Assembly: GCF_029227915.1 (NCBI RefSeq)
Contig: NC_079887.1
Span: 25,977,650-26,041,649, forward strand
Source of the DNA: Hydractinia symbiolongicarpus
Taxonomy: Eukaryota > Cnidaria > Hydrozoa > Anthoathecata > Hydractiniidae
Length of the DNA: 64,000 bases
Direction of reading: 5' to 3'
Shown: in pieces, positions 49,641 to 61,500 of the stretch
Numbering within the stretch: position 1 is the stretch's first letter
How the letters are laid out: the number at the start of each line of letters is the position of its first letter
Made by a program: the position numbers and the translations under genes
The notes under the pieces: model-generated
What the model was told of the DNA's origin: nothing
The model's input: the letters and a program-made list of their open reading frames with translations, nothing else
Database searches by the model: none

Positions 49641-51058
49641 ACTTCTTTTATTCAGCGTCTCATCAAAAATGAAAACATTTTTAAAAACTACAAGTCTCAT
49701 GCGTTTTAGTGGTGAAAAAATAATTTAAAAAATCGTTTGGGAAATGAGTTTACTCCCTGGGTACTTTCTTTGTATACTTTTGACTATACGGGCCAAGCCG
49801 GGATTTACGGGAAATCGCGGGTTTTCGTTTGCCGGCGATTAAACTTCTTTTATTCAGCGTCACATCAAAAATGAAAACATTTTTAAAAACTACAAGTCTT
49901 ATGCGTTTTAGTGGTGAGAAAATAATTTATAAAATCGTTCTGGAAATGAGTTTAGTCACAGGGTACTTTCTTTGTATACATTCGACTATACGTGCCAAGC
50001 CCGGGATTTACGGAAAATCGCGGGTTTTCGTTTGCCGGCGATTAAACTGCTTTTATTCAGCGTCTCATTAAAAATGAAAACATTCTTGAAAACTACAAGT
50101 CACATGCGTTTTAGTGGTGAAATAATAATTTAAAAAATCGTTTAAGAAATGAGTTTACTCCCTGGGTACTTTCTTTGTATACTTTTGACTATATGGGCCG
50201 AGTCCAGGATTTACGGGAAATCGCAGGTTTTCGTTTGCCGGCGATTAAACTTCATTTATTCAGCGTCTCATCAAAAATGAAAACATTTTTAAAAACTACA
50301 AGTCTCATGCCTTTTAGTGGTGGAAAAGTAATTTAAAAAATCGTTTGGGAAATGAGTTTACTCCCTGGGTACTTTCTTTGTATACTTTTGACTATACGGG
50401 CCAAGCCGGGATTTACAAAAAATCGCGGGTTTTCGTTTGCCGGCGATTAAACTTCTTTTATTCAGCGTCTCATCAAAAATGAAAACATTTTTAAAAACTA
50501 CAAGTCTTATGCGTTTTAGTGGTGAAAAAATAATTTAAAAAATCGTTCGGGAAATGAGTTTACTCCCTGGGTACTTTCTTTGTATACTTTTGACTATACG
50601 GGCCAAGCCCGGGATTTACGGGAAATTGCGGGTTTTCGTTTGCCGGCGATTAAACTTCTTTTATTCAGCGTTTCATCAAAAATGAAAACATTTTTGAAAA
50701 CTACAAGTCTCATGCGTTTTAGTGGTGAAATAATAATTTTAAAAATCGTTTGGGAAATGAGTTTACTCCCTGGGTACTTTCTTTGTATACTTTTGACTAT
50801 ACGGGCCAAGCCGGGATTTACGGAAAATCGCGGGTTTTCGTTTGCCGGCGATTAAACTTCTTTTATTCAGCGTCTCATCAAAAATGAAAACATTTTTAAA
50901 AACTACAAGTCTTATGCGTTTTAGTGGTGAAAAAATAATTTAAAAAATCGTTCTGGAAATGAGTTTACTCACAGGGTACTTTCTTTGTATACATTCGACT
51001 ATACGTGCCAAGCCCGGGATTTACGGGAAATCGCGGGTTTTCGTTTGCCGGCGATTAA

Positions 51059-51261
51059 ACTGCTTTTATTCAGCGTCTCATTAAAAATGAAAACATTCCT
51101 GAAAACTACAAGTCTTATGCGTTTTAGTGGTGAGAAAATAATTTATAAAATCGTTCTGGAAATGAGTTTAGTCACAGGGTACTTTCTTTGTATACATTCG
51201 ACTATACGTGCCAAGCCCGGGATTTACGGAAAATCGCGGGTTTTCGTTTGCCGGCGATTAA
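51059..51261 (+). repeat. Chimeric junction monomer of a 1216-bp hexamer duplication
   Basis: The left part (ACTGCT, CATTAAAAATG, ATTCCTGAAAAC) matches the monomer at 52275. The right part (TTATGCG, GTGAGAAAATAATTTATA, TTAGTCACAGG) matches the monomer at 49843. The switch falls between about 51100 and 51115, within ACTACAAGTCT. The following monomers repeat the preceding ones at 1216 bp (50046 and 51262; 50249 and 51465; 50451 and 51667; 50654 and 51870; 50856 and 52072). The duplicated stretches are therefore about 49.9-51.1 kb and 51.1-52.3 kb. Confidence 0.87.
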
Positions 51262-52477
51262 ACTGCTTTTATTCAGCGTCTCATTAAAAATGAAAACATT
51301 CTTGAAAACTACAAGTCACATGCGTTTTAGTGGTGAAATAATAATTTAAAAAATCGTTTAAGAAATGAGTTTACTCCCTGGGTACTTTCTTTGTATACTT
51401 TTGACTATATGGGCCGAGTCCAGGATTTACGGGAAATCGCAGGTTTTCGTTTGCCGGCGATTAAACTTCATTTATTCAGCGTCTCATCAAAAATGAAAAC
51501 ATTTTTAAAAACTACAAGTCTCATGCCTTTTAGTGGTGGAAAAGTAATTTAAAAAATCGTTTGGGAAATGAGTTTACTCCCTGGGTACTTTCTTTGTATA
51601 CTTTTGACTATACGGGCCAAGCCGGGATTTACAAAAAATCGCGGGTTTTCGTTTGCCGGCGATTAAACTTCTTTTATTCAGCGTCTCATCAAAAATGAAA
51701 ACATTTTTAAAAACTACAAGTCTTATGCGTTTTAGTGGTAAAAAAATAATTTAAAAAATCGTTCGGGAAATGAGTTTACTCCCTGGGTACTTTCTTTGTA
51801 TACTTTTGACTATACGGGCCAAGCCCGGGATTTACGGGAAATTGCGGGTTTTCGTTTGCCGGCGATTAAACTTCTTTTATTCAGCGTTTCATCAAAAATG
51901 AAAACATTTTTGAAAACTACAAGCCTCATGCGTTTTAGTGGTGAAATAATAATTTAAAAAATCGTTTGGGAAATGAGTTTACTCCCTGGGTACTTTCTTT
52001 GTATACTTTTGACTATACGGGCCAAGCCGGGATTTACGGAAAATCGCGGGTTTTCGTTTGCCGGCGATTAAACTTCTTTTATTCAGCGTCTCATCAAAAA
52101 TGAAAACATTTTTAAAAACTACAAGTCTTATGCGTTTTAGTGGTGAAAAAATAATTTAAAAAATCGTTCTGGAAATGAGTTTACTCACAGGGTACTTTCT
52201 TTGTATACATTCGACTATACGTGCCAAGCCCGGGATTTACGGGAAATCGCGGGTTTTCGTTTGCCGGCGATTAAACTGCTTTTATTCAGCGTCTCATTAA
52301 AAATGAAAACATTCCTGAAAACTACAAGTCTCATGCGTTTTAGTGGTGATAAAATAATTTAAAAAATCGTTCTGGAAATGAGTTTACTCACAGGGTACTT
52401 TATTTGTATACATTCGACTATACGTGCCAAGCCCGGGAGTTACGGAAAATCGCGGGTTTTCATTTGCCGGCGATTAA

Positions 52478-53277
52478 ACTTCTTTTATTCAGCGTCTCAT
52501 GAAAAATGAAAACATTTTTATAAACTACAAGTCTCATGAGTTTTAGTGGTGGAAAAGTAATTTAAAAAATCGTTTGGGAAATGAGTTTACTCCCTGGGTA
52601 CTTTCTTTGTATACTTTTGACTATACGGGCCGGGATTTACAAAAAATCGCGGGTTTTCGTTTGCCGGCGATTAAACTTCTTTTATTCAGCGTCTCATCAA
52701 AAATGAAAACATTTTTAAAAACTACAAGTCTTATGCGTTTTAGTGGTGAAAAAATAATTTAAAAAATCGTTCGGGAAATGAGTTTACTCCCTGGGTACTT
52801 TCTTTGTATACTTTCGACTATACGTGCCAAGCCCGGGAGTTACGGAAAATCGCGGGTTTTCATTTGCCGGCGATTAAACTTCTTTTATTCAGCGTCTCAT
52901 GAAAAATGAAAACATTTTTATAAACTACAAGTCTCATGAGTTTTAGTGGTGGAAAAGTAATTTAAAAAATCGTTTGGGAAATGAGTTTACTCCCTGGGTA
53001 CTTTCTTTGTATACTTTTGACTATACGGGCCGGGATTTACAAAAAATCGCGGGTTTTCGTTTGCCGGCGATTAAACTTCTTTTATTCAGCGTCTCATCAA
53101 AAATGAAAACATTTTTAAAAACTACAAGTCTTATGCGTTTTAGTGGTGAAAAAATAATTTAAAAAATCGTTCGGGAAATGAGTTTACTCCCTGGGTACTT
53201 TCTTTGTATACTTTCGACTATACGGGCCAAGCCCGGGATTTACGGGAAATTGCGGGTTTTCGTTTGCCGGCGATTAA
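52478..53277 (+). repeat. 400-bp dimer, two tandem copies with a 197-bp short monomer
   Basis: The units 52478-52877 and 52878-53277 are near identical, each a 197-bp monomer plus a 203-bp monomer. The 197-bp unit is a mosaic: CATGAAAAATG, TTATAAAC and ATGAGTTTTAG on the left (as at 53886), GGTGGAAAAGTAATTT on the right (as at 51465), with the switch at about 52541-52551. It also lost AAGCC from GGGCCAAGCCGGG, leaving GGGCCGGG at 52628-52634 and again at 53028-53034. The loss lies between two GCC repeats, which suggests slippage. Confidence 0.88.
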
Positions 53278-54492
53278 ACTTCTTTTATTCAGCGTTTCAT
53301 CAAAAATGAAAACATTTTTGAAAACTACAAGTCTCATGCGTTTTAGTGGTGAAATAATAATTTAAAAAATCGTTTGGGAAATGAGTTTACTCCCTGGATA
53401 CTTTCTTTGTATACTTTTGAATATACGGGCCAAGCCGGGATTTACGGAAAATCGCGGGTTTTCGTTTGCCGGCGATTAAACTTCTTTTATTCAGCGTCTC
53501 ATCAAAAATGAAAACATTTTTAAAAACTACAAGTCTTATGCGTTTTAGTGGTGAAAAAATAATTTAAAAAATCGTTCTGGAAATGAGTTTACTCACAGGG
53601 TACTTTCTTTGTATACATTCGACTATACGTGGCAAACCGGGGATTTACGGGAAATCGCGGGTTTTCGTTTACCGGCGATTAAACTGCTTTTATTCAGCGT
53701 CTCATTAAAAATGAAAACATTCTTGAAAACTACAAGTCTCATGCGTTTTAGTGGTGATAAAATAATTTAAAAAATCGTTCTGGAAATGAGTTTACTCACA
53801 GGGTACTTTCTTTGTATACATTCGACTATACGTGCCAAGCCCGGGAGTTACGGGAAATCGCGGGTTTTCATTTGCCGGCGATTAAACTTCTTTTATTCAG
53901 CGTCTCATGAAAAATGAAAACATTTTTATAAACTACAAGTCTCATGAGTTTTAGTGGTGAAAAAGTAAATTAAAATTTCGTTCGGGAAATGAGTTTACTC
54001 ACAGGGTACTTTCTTTGTATACATTCGACTATACGTGCCAACCCGGGATTTACGGGACATCGCGGGTTTTCATTTGCCGGCGATTAAACTTCTTTTATTC
54101 AGCGCCTCATCAAATATGAAAATATTTTTGAAAACTACAAGTCTCATGCGTTTAGTGGTGAAAAAATAATTTAAAAAATCGTTCTGGAAATGAGTTTACT
54201 CACAGGGTACTTTCTTTGTATACATTTGACTATACGGGCCAAGCCCGGGATTTATGGGAAATCGCGGGTTTTCATTTTCCGGCGATTAAACCTCTTTCAT
54301 TAAGCGTCTCATCAAAAATGAAAACATTTTTGAAAACTACAAGTCTCATGTGTTTTATTGGTGAAAAAAAAATTTAAAAAATCGGTTGGGAAATGAGTTT
54401 ACTCCCTGGATACTTTCTTTGTATACATTCGAATATACGGACCGAGTCCGGGATTTACGGGAAATCGCGGATTTTCGTTTGCCGACGATTAA

Positions 54493-57126
54493 ACTTCTTT
54501 TTTTCAGCGTCACATCAAATATGAAAATATTTTTGAAAACTACAAGTCTCATGCGTTTAGTGGTAAAAAAATAATATAAAAAATCGTTCGGGAAATGAGT
54601 TTACTCCCTGGGTACTTTCTTTGTATACTTTTGACTATACGGGCCAAGCCCGGGATTAACGGGAAATCGCGGGTTTTCGTTTGCCGGCGATTAAACTTCT
54701 TTTATTCAGCGTCTCATCAAAAATGAAAACATTTTTAAAAACTACAAGTCTTATGCGTTTTAGTGGTGAAAAAAAAAATTAAAAAATCGTTTGGGAAATG
54801 AGTTTACTCCCTGGATACTTTCTTTGTATACTTTTGACTATACGGGCCAAGCCCGGGATTTACAGGAAATCGCGGATTTTCGTTTGCCGGCGATTAAACT
54901 TCTTTTATTCAGCGTCTCATCAAAAATGAAAACATTTTTAAAAACTACAAGTCTCATGCGTTTTAGTGGTGAAAAAATAATTTAAAAAATCGTTTGGGAA
55001 ATGAGTTTACTCCCTGGGTACTTTCTTTGTATACTTTTGACTATACGGGCCAAGCCGGGATTTACGGGAAATCGCGGGTTTTCGTTTGCCGGCAATTAAA
55101 CTTCTTTTATTCAGCGTCTCATCAAAAATGAAAACATTTTTAAAAACTACAAATCTTATGCGTTTTAGTGGTGAGAAAATAATTTATAAAATCGTTCCGG
55201 AAATGAGTTTACTCACATGGTACTTTCTTTGTATACATTCGACTATACGTGCCAAGCCCGGGATTTACGGAAAATCGCGGGTTTTCGTTTGCCGGCGATT
55301 AAACTGCTTTTATTCAGCGTCTCCTTAAAAATGAAAACATTCTTGAAAACTACAAGTCTCATGCGTTTTAGTGGTGAAATAATAATTTAAAAAATCGTTT
55401 AAGAAATGAGTTTACTCCCTGGGTACTTTCTTTGTATACTTTTGACTATACGGGCCGAGTCCAGGATTTACGGGATATCGCAGGTTTTCGTTTGCCGGCG
55501 ATAAAACTTCATTTATTCAGCGTCTCATCAAAAATGAAAACATTTTTAAAAACTACAAGTCTCATGCCTTTTAGTGGTGGAAAAGTAATTTAAAAAATCG
55601 TTTGGGAAATGAGTTTACTCCCTGGGTACTTTCTTTGTATACTTTTGACTATACGGGCCAAGCCCGGGATTTACGGGAAATCGCGGGTTTTCGTTTGCCG
55701 GCGATTAAACTTCTTTTATTCAGCGTTTCATCAAAAATGAAAACATTTTTGAAAACTACAAGTCTCATGCGTTTTAGTGGTGAAATAATAATTTAAAAAA
55801 TCGTTTGGGAAATGAGTTTACTTCCTGGGTACTTTCTTTGTATACTTTTGACTATACGGGCCAAGCCCGGGATTTACGGGAAATCGCGGGTTTTCGTTTG
55901 CCGGCGATTAAACTTCTTTTATTCAGCGTTTCATCAAAAATGAAAACATTTTTGAAAACTACAAGTCTCATGCGTTTTAGTGGTGAAATAATAATTTAAA
56001 AAATCGTTTGGGAAATGAGTTTACTTCCTGGGTACTTTCTTTGTATACTTTTGACTATACGGGCCAAGCCGGGATTTACGGAAAATCGCGGGTTTTCGTT
56101 TGCCGGCGATTAAACTTCTTTTATTCAGCGTCTCATCAAAAATGAAAACATTTTTAAAAACTACAAGTCTTATGCGTTTTAGTGGTGAAAAAATAATTTA
56201 AAAAATCGTTCTGGAAATGAGTTTACTCACAGGGTACTTTCTTTGTATACATTCGACTATACGTGCCAAGCCCGGGATTTACGGGAAATCGCGGGTTTTC
56301 GTTTGCCGGCGATTAAACTGCTTTTATTCAGCGTCTCATTAAAAATGAAAACATTCTTGAAAACTACAAGTCTCATGCGTTTTAGTGGTGAAAAAATAAT
56401 TTAAAAAATCGTTCTGGAAATGATTTTACTCACAGGGTACTTTCTTTGTATACATTCGACTATACGTGCCAAGCCCGGGAGTTACGGGAAATCGCGGGTT
56501 TTTAATTGCCGGCGATTAAACTTCTTTTATTCAGCGTCTCATGAAAAATGAAAACATTTTTATAAACTACAAGTCTCATGAGTTTTAGTGGTGAAAAAGT
56601 AAATTAAAATTTCGTTCGGGAAATGAGTTTACTCACAGGGTACTTTCTTTGTATACATTCGACTATACGTGCCAACCCGGGATTTACGGGAAATCGCGGG
56701 TTTTCATTTGCCGGCGATTAAACTTCTTTTATTCAGCGCCTCATCAAATATGAAAATATTTTTGAAAACTACAAGTCTCATGCGTTTAGTGGTGAAAAAA
56801 TAATTTAAAAAATCGTTCTGGAAATGATTTTACTCACAGGGTACTTTCTTTGTATACATTCGACTATACGGGCCAAGCCCGGGATTTATGGGAAATCGCG
56901 GGTTTTCATTTTTCGGCGATTAAACCTCTTTCATTAAGCGTCTCATCAAAAATGAAAACATTTTTGAAAACTACAAGTCTCATGTGTTTTATTGGTGAAA
57001 AAAAAATTTAAAAAATCGGTTGGGAAATGAGTTTACTCCCTGGATACTTTCTTTGTATACATTCGAATATACGGGCCGAGTCCGGGATTTACGGTAAATC
57101 GCGGATTTTCGTTTGCCGACGATTAA
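54493..57126 (+). repeat. Decamer-type HOR, 13 monomers (2634 bp), beta-prime
   Basis: Interval between index monomers at 54493 and 57127. It follows the beta order (AATAATATAA; GAGAAAATAATTTATA; CTCCTTAAAAATG; GCCTTTTAG; CGTTTCATC; GGGAGTTACGG; TTATAAAC; TTTATGGG; TGTGTTTTATTGG). Extra units include one of alpha type (54898) and a doubled CGTTTCATC monomer (55709 and 55912). Confidence 0.8.
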
Positions 57127-57328
57127 ACTTCTTTTTTTCAGCGTCACATCAAATATGAAAATATTTTTGAAAACTACAAGTCTCATGCGTTTAGTGGTAA
57201 AAAAATAATATAAAAAATCGTTCGGGAAATGAGTTTACTCCCTGGGTACTTTCTTTGTATACTTTTGACTATACGGGCCAAGCCCGGGATTAACGGGAAA
57301 TCGCGGGTTTTCGTTTGCCGGCGATTAA

Positions 57329-58542
57329 ACTTCTTTTATTCAGCGTCTCATCAAAAATGAAAACATTTTTAAAAACTACAAGTCTTATGCGTTTTAGTGG
57401 TGAAAAAATAATTTAAAAAATCGTTCTTGAAATGAGTTTACTTCCTGGGTACTTTCTTTGTATACTTTTGACTATACGGGCCGAGTCCGGGATTTAGGGA
57501 ATCGCAGGTTTTCGTTTGCCGGCGATTAAACTCCTTTTATTCAGCGTCTCATCAAATATGAAAATATTTTTGAAAACTGCAAGTCTCATGCGTTTAGTGG
57601 TGAAAAAATAATTTAAAAAATCGTTCTGGAAATGAGTTTACTCACAGGGTACTTTCTTTGTATACATTCGACTATACGGGCCAAGCCCGGGATTTACGGG
57701 AAATCGCGGGTTTTCGTTTTCCGGCGATTAAACCTCTTTTATTAAGCGTCTCATCAAAAATGAAAACATTTTTGAAAAGTACAAGTCTCATGTGTTTTAG
57801 TGGTGAAAAAAAAATTTAAAAAACCGTTCGGGAAATGAGTTTACTCCCTGGATACTTTCTTTGTATACATTCGACTATACGGGCCTAGCCCCGGATTTAC
57901 GGGAAAACGCGGGATTTCGTTTGCCGGCGATTAAACCTCTTTCATTAAGCGTCTCATCAAAAATGAAAACATTTTTAAAAACTACAAGTCTCATGCGTTT
58001 TAGTGGTGAAAAAATAATTTAAAAAATCGTTCGGCAAATGAGATTACTCCCTGGGTTCTTTCTTTGTATACTTTTGACTATACGGGCCGAGTCCGGGATT
58101 TACGGGAATTCGCGGATTTTTGTTTGCCGGCGATTAAACCACTTTCATTAAGCGTCTCATCAAAAATGAAAACATTTTTGAAAAGTACAAGTCTCATGTG
58201 TTTTAGTGGTGAAAAAAAAATTTAAAAAATCGTTCGGGAAATGAGTTTACTCCCTGGATACTTTCTTTGTATACATTCGACTATACGGGCCAAGCCCCTG
58301 ATTTACGGGAAAACGCGGGATTTCGTTTGCCGGCGATTAAACCTCTTTCATTAAGCGTCTCATCAAAAATGAAAACATTTTTGAAAACTGCAAGTCTCAT
58401 GCGTTTAGTGGTAAAAAAATAATATAAAAAATCGTTCGGGAAATGAGTTTACTCCCTGGGTACTTTCTTTGTATACTTTTGACTATACGGGCCAAGCCCG
58501 GGATTAACGGGAAATCGCGGGTTTTCGTTTGCCGGCGATTAA
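57329..58542 (+). repeat. 1214-bp hexamer HOR, copy 1
   Basis: Six monomers, starting at 57329, 57530, 57732, 57935, 58138 and 58341, duplicated next door at 1214 bp. Private marks in both copies: AGATTACTCCCTGGGTTCTT, GGGCCTAGCCCC, GGGAATTCGCGG, AAACCACTTTC and CCCCTGATTT. The last unit (58341) is chimeric: ACCTCT with AAACTGCAAG on the left as at 59555, and GTGGTAAAAAAATAATAT with ATTAACGGG on the right as at 57127. The switch is at about 58391-58406. Confidence 0.9.
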
Positions 58543-61500
58543 ACTTCTTTTATTCAGCGTCTCATCAAAAATGAAAACATTTTTAAAAACTACAAGTCTT
58601 ATGCGTTTTAGTGGTGAAAAAATAATTTAAAAAATCGTTCTTGAAATGAGTTTACTTCCTGGGTACTTTCTTTGTATACTTTTGACTATACGGGCCGAGT
58701 CCGGGATTTAGGGAATCGCAGGTTTTCGTTTGCCGGCGATTAAACTCCTTTTATTCAGCGTCTCATCAAATATGAAAATATTTTTGAAAACTGCAAGTCT
58801 CATGCGTTTAGTGGTGAAAAAATAATTTAAAAAATCGTTCTGGAAATGAGTTTACTCACAGGGTACTTTCTTTGTATACATTCGACTATACGGGCCAAGC
58901 CCGGGATTTACGGGAAATCGCGGGTTTTCGTTTTCCGGCGATTAAACCTCTTTTATTAAGCGTCTCATCAAAAATGAAAACATTTTTGAAAAGTACAAGT
59001 CTCATGTGTTTTAGTGGTGAAAAAAAAATTTAAAAAACCGTTCGGGAAATGAGTTTACTCCCTGGATACTTTCTTTGTATACATTCGACTATACGGGCCT
59101 AGCCCCGGATTTACGGGAAAACGCGGGATTTCGTTTGCCGGCGATTAAACCTCTTTCATTAAGCGTCTCATCAAAAATGAAAACATTTTTAAAAACTACA
59201 AGTCTCATGCGTTTTAGTGGTGAAAAAATAATTTAAAAAATCGTTCGGCAAATGAGATTACTCCCTGGGTTCTTTCTTTGTATACTTTTGACTATACGGG
59301 CCGAGTCCGGGATTTACGGGAATTCGCGGATTTTTGTTTGCCGGCGATTAAACCACTTTCATTAAGCGTCTCATCAAAAATGAAAACATTTTTGAAAAGT
59401 ACAAGTCTCATGTGTTTTAGTGGTGAAAAAAAAATTTAAAAAATCGTTCGGGAAATGAGTTTACTCCCTGGATACTTTCTTTGTATACATTCGACTATAC
59501 GGGCCAAGCCCCTGATTTACGGGAAAACGCGGGATTTCGTTTGCCGGCGATTAAACCTCTTTCATTAAGCGTCTCATCAAAAATGAAAACATTTTTGAAA
59601 ACTGCAAGTCTCGTGCGTTTTAGTGGTGAAAAAATAATTTAAAAAATCGTTCGGGAAATGAGTTTACTCCCTGGGTACTTTCTTTGTATACTTTTGACTA
59701 TACGGGCCGAGTCCGGGATTTACGGGAAATCGCGGATTTTTGTTTGCCGGCGATTAAACTTCTTTTATTCAGCGTCACATCAAATATGAAAATATTTTCG
59801 AAAACTACAAGTCTCATGCGTTTAGTGGTAAAAAAATAATATAAAAAATCGTTCGGGAAATGAGTTTACTCCCTGGGTACTTTCTTTGTATACTTTTGAC
59901 TATACGGGCCAAGCCCGGGATTTACGGGAAATCGCGGATTTTCGTTTGCCGGCGATTAAACTTCTTTTATTCAGCGTCTCATCAAAAATGAAAACATTTT
60001 TAAAAACTACAAGTCTTATGCGTTTTAGTGGTGAAAAAATAATTTAAAAAATCGTTCTGGAAATGAGTTTACTCCCTGGGTACTTTCTTTGTATACTTTT
60101 GACTATACGGGCCGAGTCCGGGATTTAGGGAAATCGCAGGATTTCGTTTGCCGGCGATTAAACTCCTTTTATTCAGCGTCTCATCAAAAATGAAAACATT
60201 TTTGAAAACTACAAGTCTCATGCGTTTTAGTGGTGAAAAAATAATTTAAAAAATCGTTCGGGAAATGAGTTTACTCCCTGGGTACTTTCTTTGTATACTT
60301 TTGACTATGCGGGCCAAGCCCGGGATTTACGGGAAATCGCGGGTTTTCGTTTGCCGACGATTAAACTTCTTTTATTCAGCGTCTCATCAAAAATGAAAAC
60401 ATTTTTAAAAATTTGAAGTCTTATGCGTTTTAGTGGTGAAAAAATAATTTAAAAAATCGTTCTGGAAATGAGTTTACTCACAGGGTACTTTCTTTGTATA
60501 CATTCGACTATACGTGCCAAGCCCGGGATTTACGGGAAATCGCGGGTTTTCGTTTGCCGGCGATTAAACTTCTTTTATTCAGCGTCTCATCAAAAATGAA
60601 AATATTTTTGAAAACTGCAAGTCTCATGCGTTTAGTGGTGAAAAAATAATATAAAAAATCGTTCGGGAAATGAGTTTACTCCCTGGGTACTTTCTTTGTA
60701 TACTTTTGACTATACGGGCCAAGCCCGGGATTTACGGGAAATCGCGGATTTTCGTTTGCCGGCGATTAAACTTCTTTTATTCAGCGTCTCATCAAAAATG
60801 AAAACATTTTTAAAAACTACAAGTCTTATGCGTTTTAGTGGTGAAAAAATAATTTAAAAAATGGTTCTGGAAATGAGTTTACTCCCTGGGTACTTTCTTT
60901 GTATACTTTTGACTATACGGGCCGAGTCCTGGATTTAGGGAAATCTCAGGATTTCGTTTGCCGGCGATTAAACTCCTTTTATTCAGCGTCTCATCAAAAA
61001 TGAAAACATTTTTGAAAACTACAAGTCTCATGTGTTTTATTGGTGAAAAAAAAATTTAAAAAATCGTTCTTGAAATGAGTTTACTCCCTGGGTACTTTCT
61101 TTGTATACTTTTGACTATACGGGCCAAGCCCGGGATTTACGGGAAATCGCGGATTTTTGTTTGCCGACGATTAAACTTCTTTTTTTCAGCGTCACATCAA
61201 ATATGAAAATATTTTTGAAAACTACAAGTCTCATGCGTTTAGTGGTAAAAAAATAATATAAAAAATCGTTCGGGAAATGAGTTTACTCCCTGGGTACTTT
61301 CTTTGTATACTTTCGACTATACGGGCCAAGCCCGGGATTAACGGGAAATCGCGGGTTTTCGTTTGCCGGCGATTAAACTTCTTTTATTCAGCGTCTCATC
61401 AAAAATGAAAACATTTTTAAAAACTACAAGTCTTATGCGTTTTAGTGGTGAAAAAATAATTTAAAAAATCGTTCTTGAAATGAGTTTACTCCCTGGGTAC

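Larger units (their letters stand above)
40719..52477 (+). repeat. Block alpha-prime: second copy of the alpha-type domain
   Basis: About 58 monomers of alpha types. Order-specific matches to alpha include the rare GTATACATTCCAC variant at 41059 (alpha 6625), the CAGCGTGTCATG monomer at 43153 (alpha 6692), the ATTTCT and AAATCAG pair at 45587-45790 (alpha 8923-9126), and the units at 49843-50856 (alpha 15612-16625, constant offset 34231). The CAGCGTGTCATG marker also recurs inside the block at 41125, 43153, 46600 and 48425, giving internal steps of about 2028, 3447 and 1825 bp. Confidence 0.76.
52478..57528 (+). repeat. Block beta-prime: second, shorter copy of the decamer domain
   Basis: About 25 monomers. 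Five consecutive units at 53886, 54088, 54290, 54493 and 54695 match alpha/beta boundary units 17436, 17638, 17840, 18043 and 18245 at a constant offset of 36450 bp. They have the same order of marks (TTATAAAC, CCAACCCGGG, TTTATGGG, TGTGTTTTATTGG, TTTTTTTCAG). Index monomers occur at 54493 and 57127, only one full interval, compared with six in block beta. Decamer copy number therefore differs strongly between the two domains. Confidence 0.78.
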
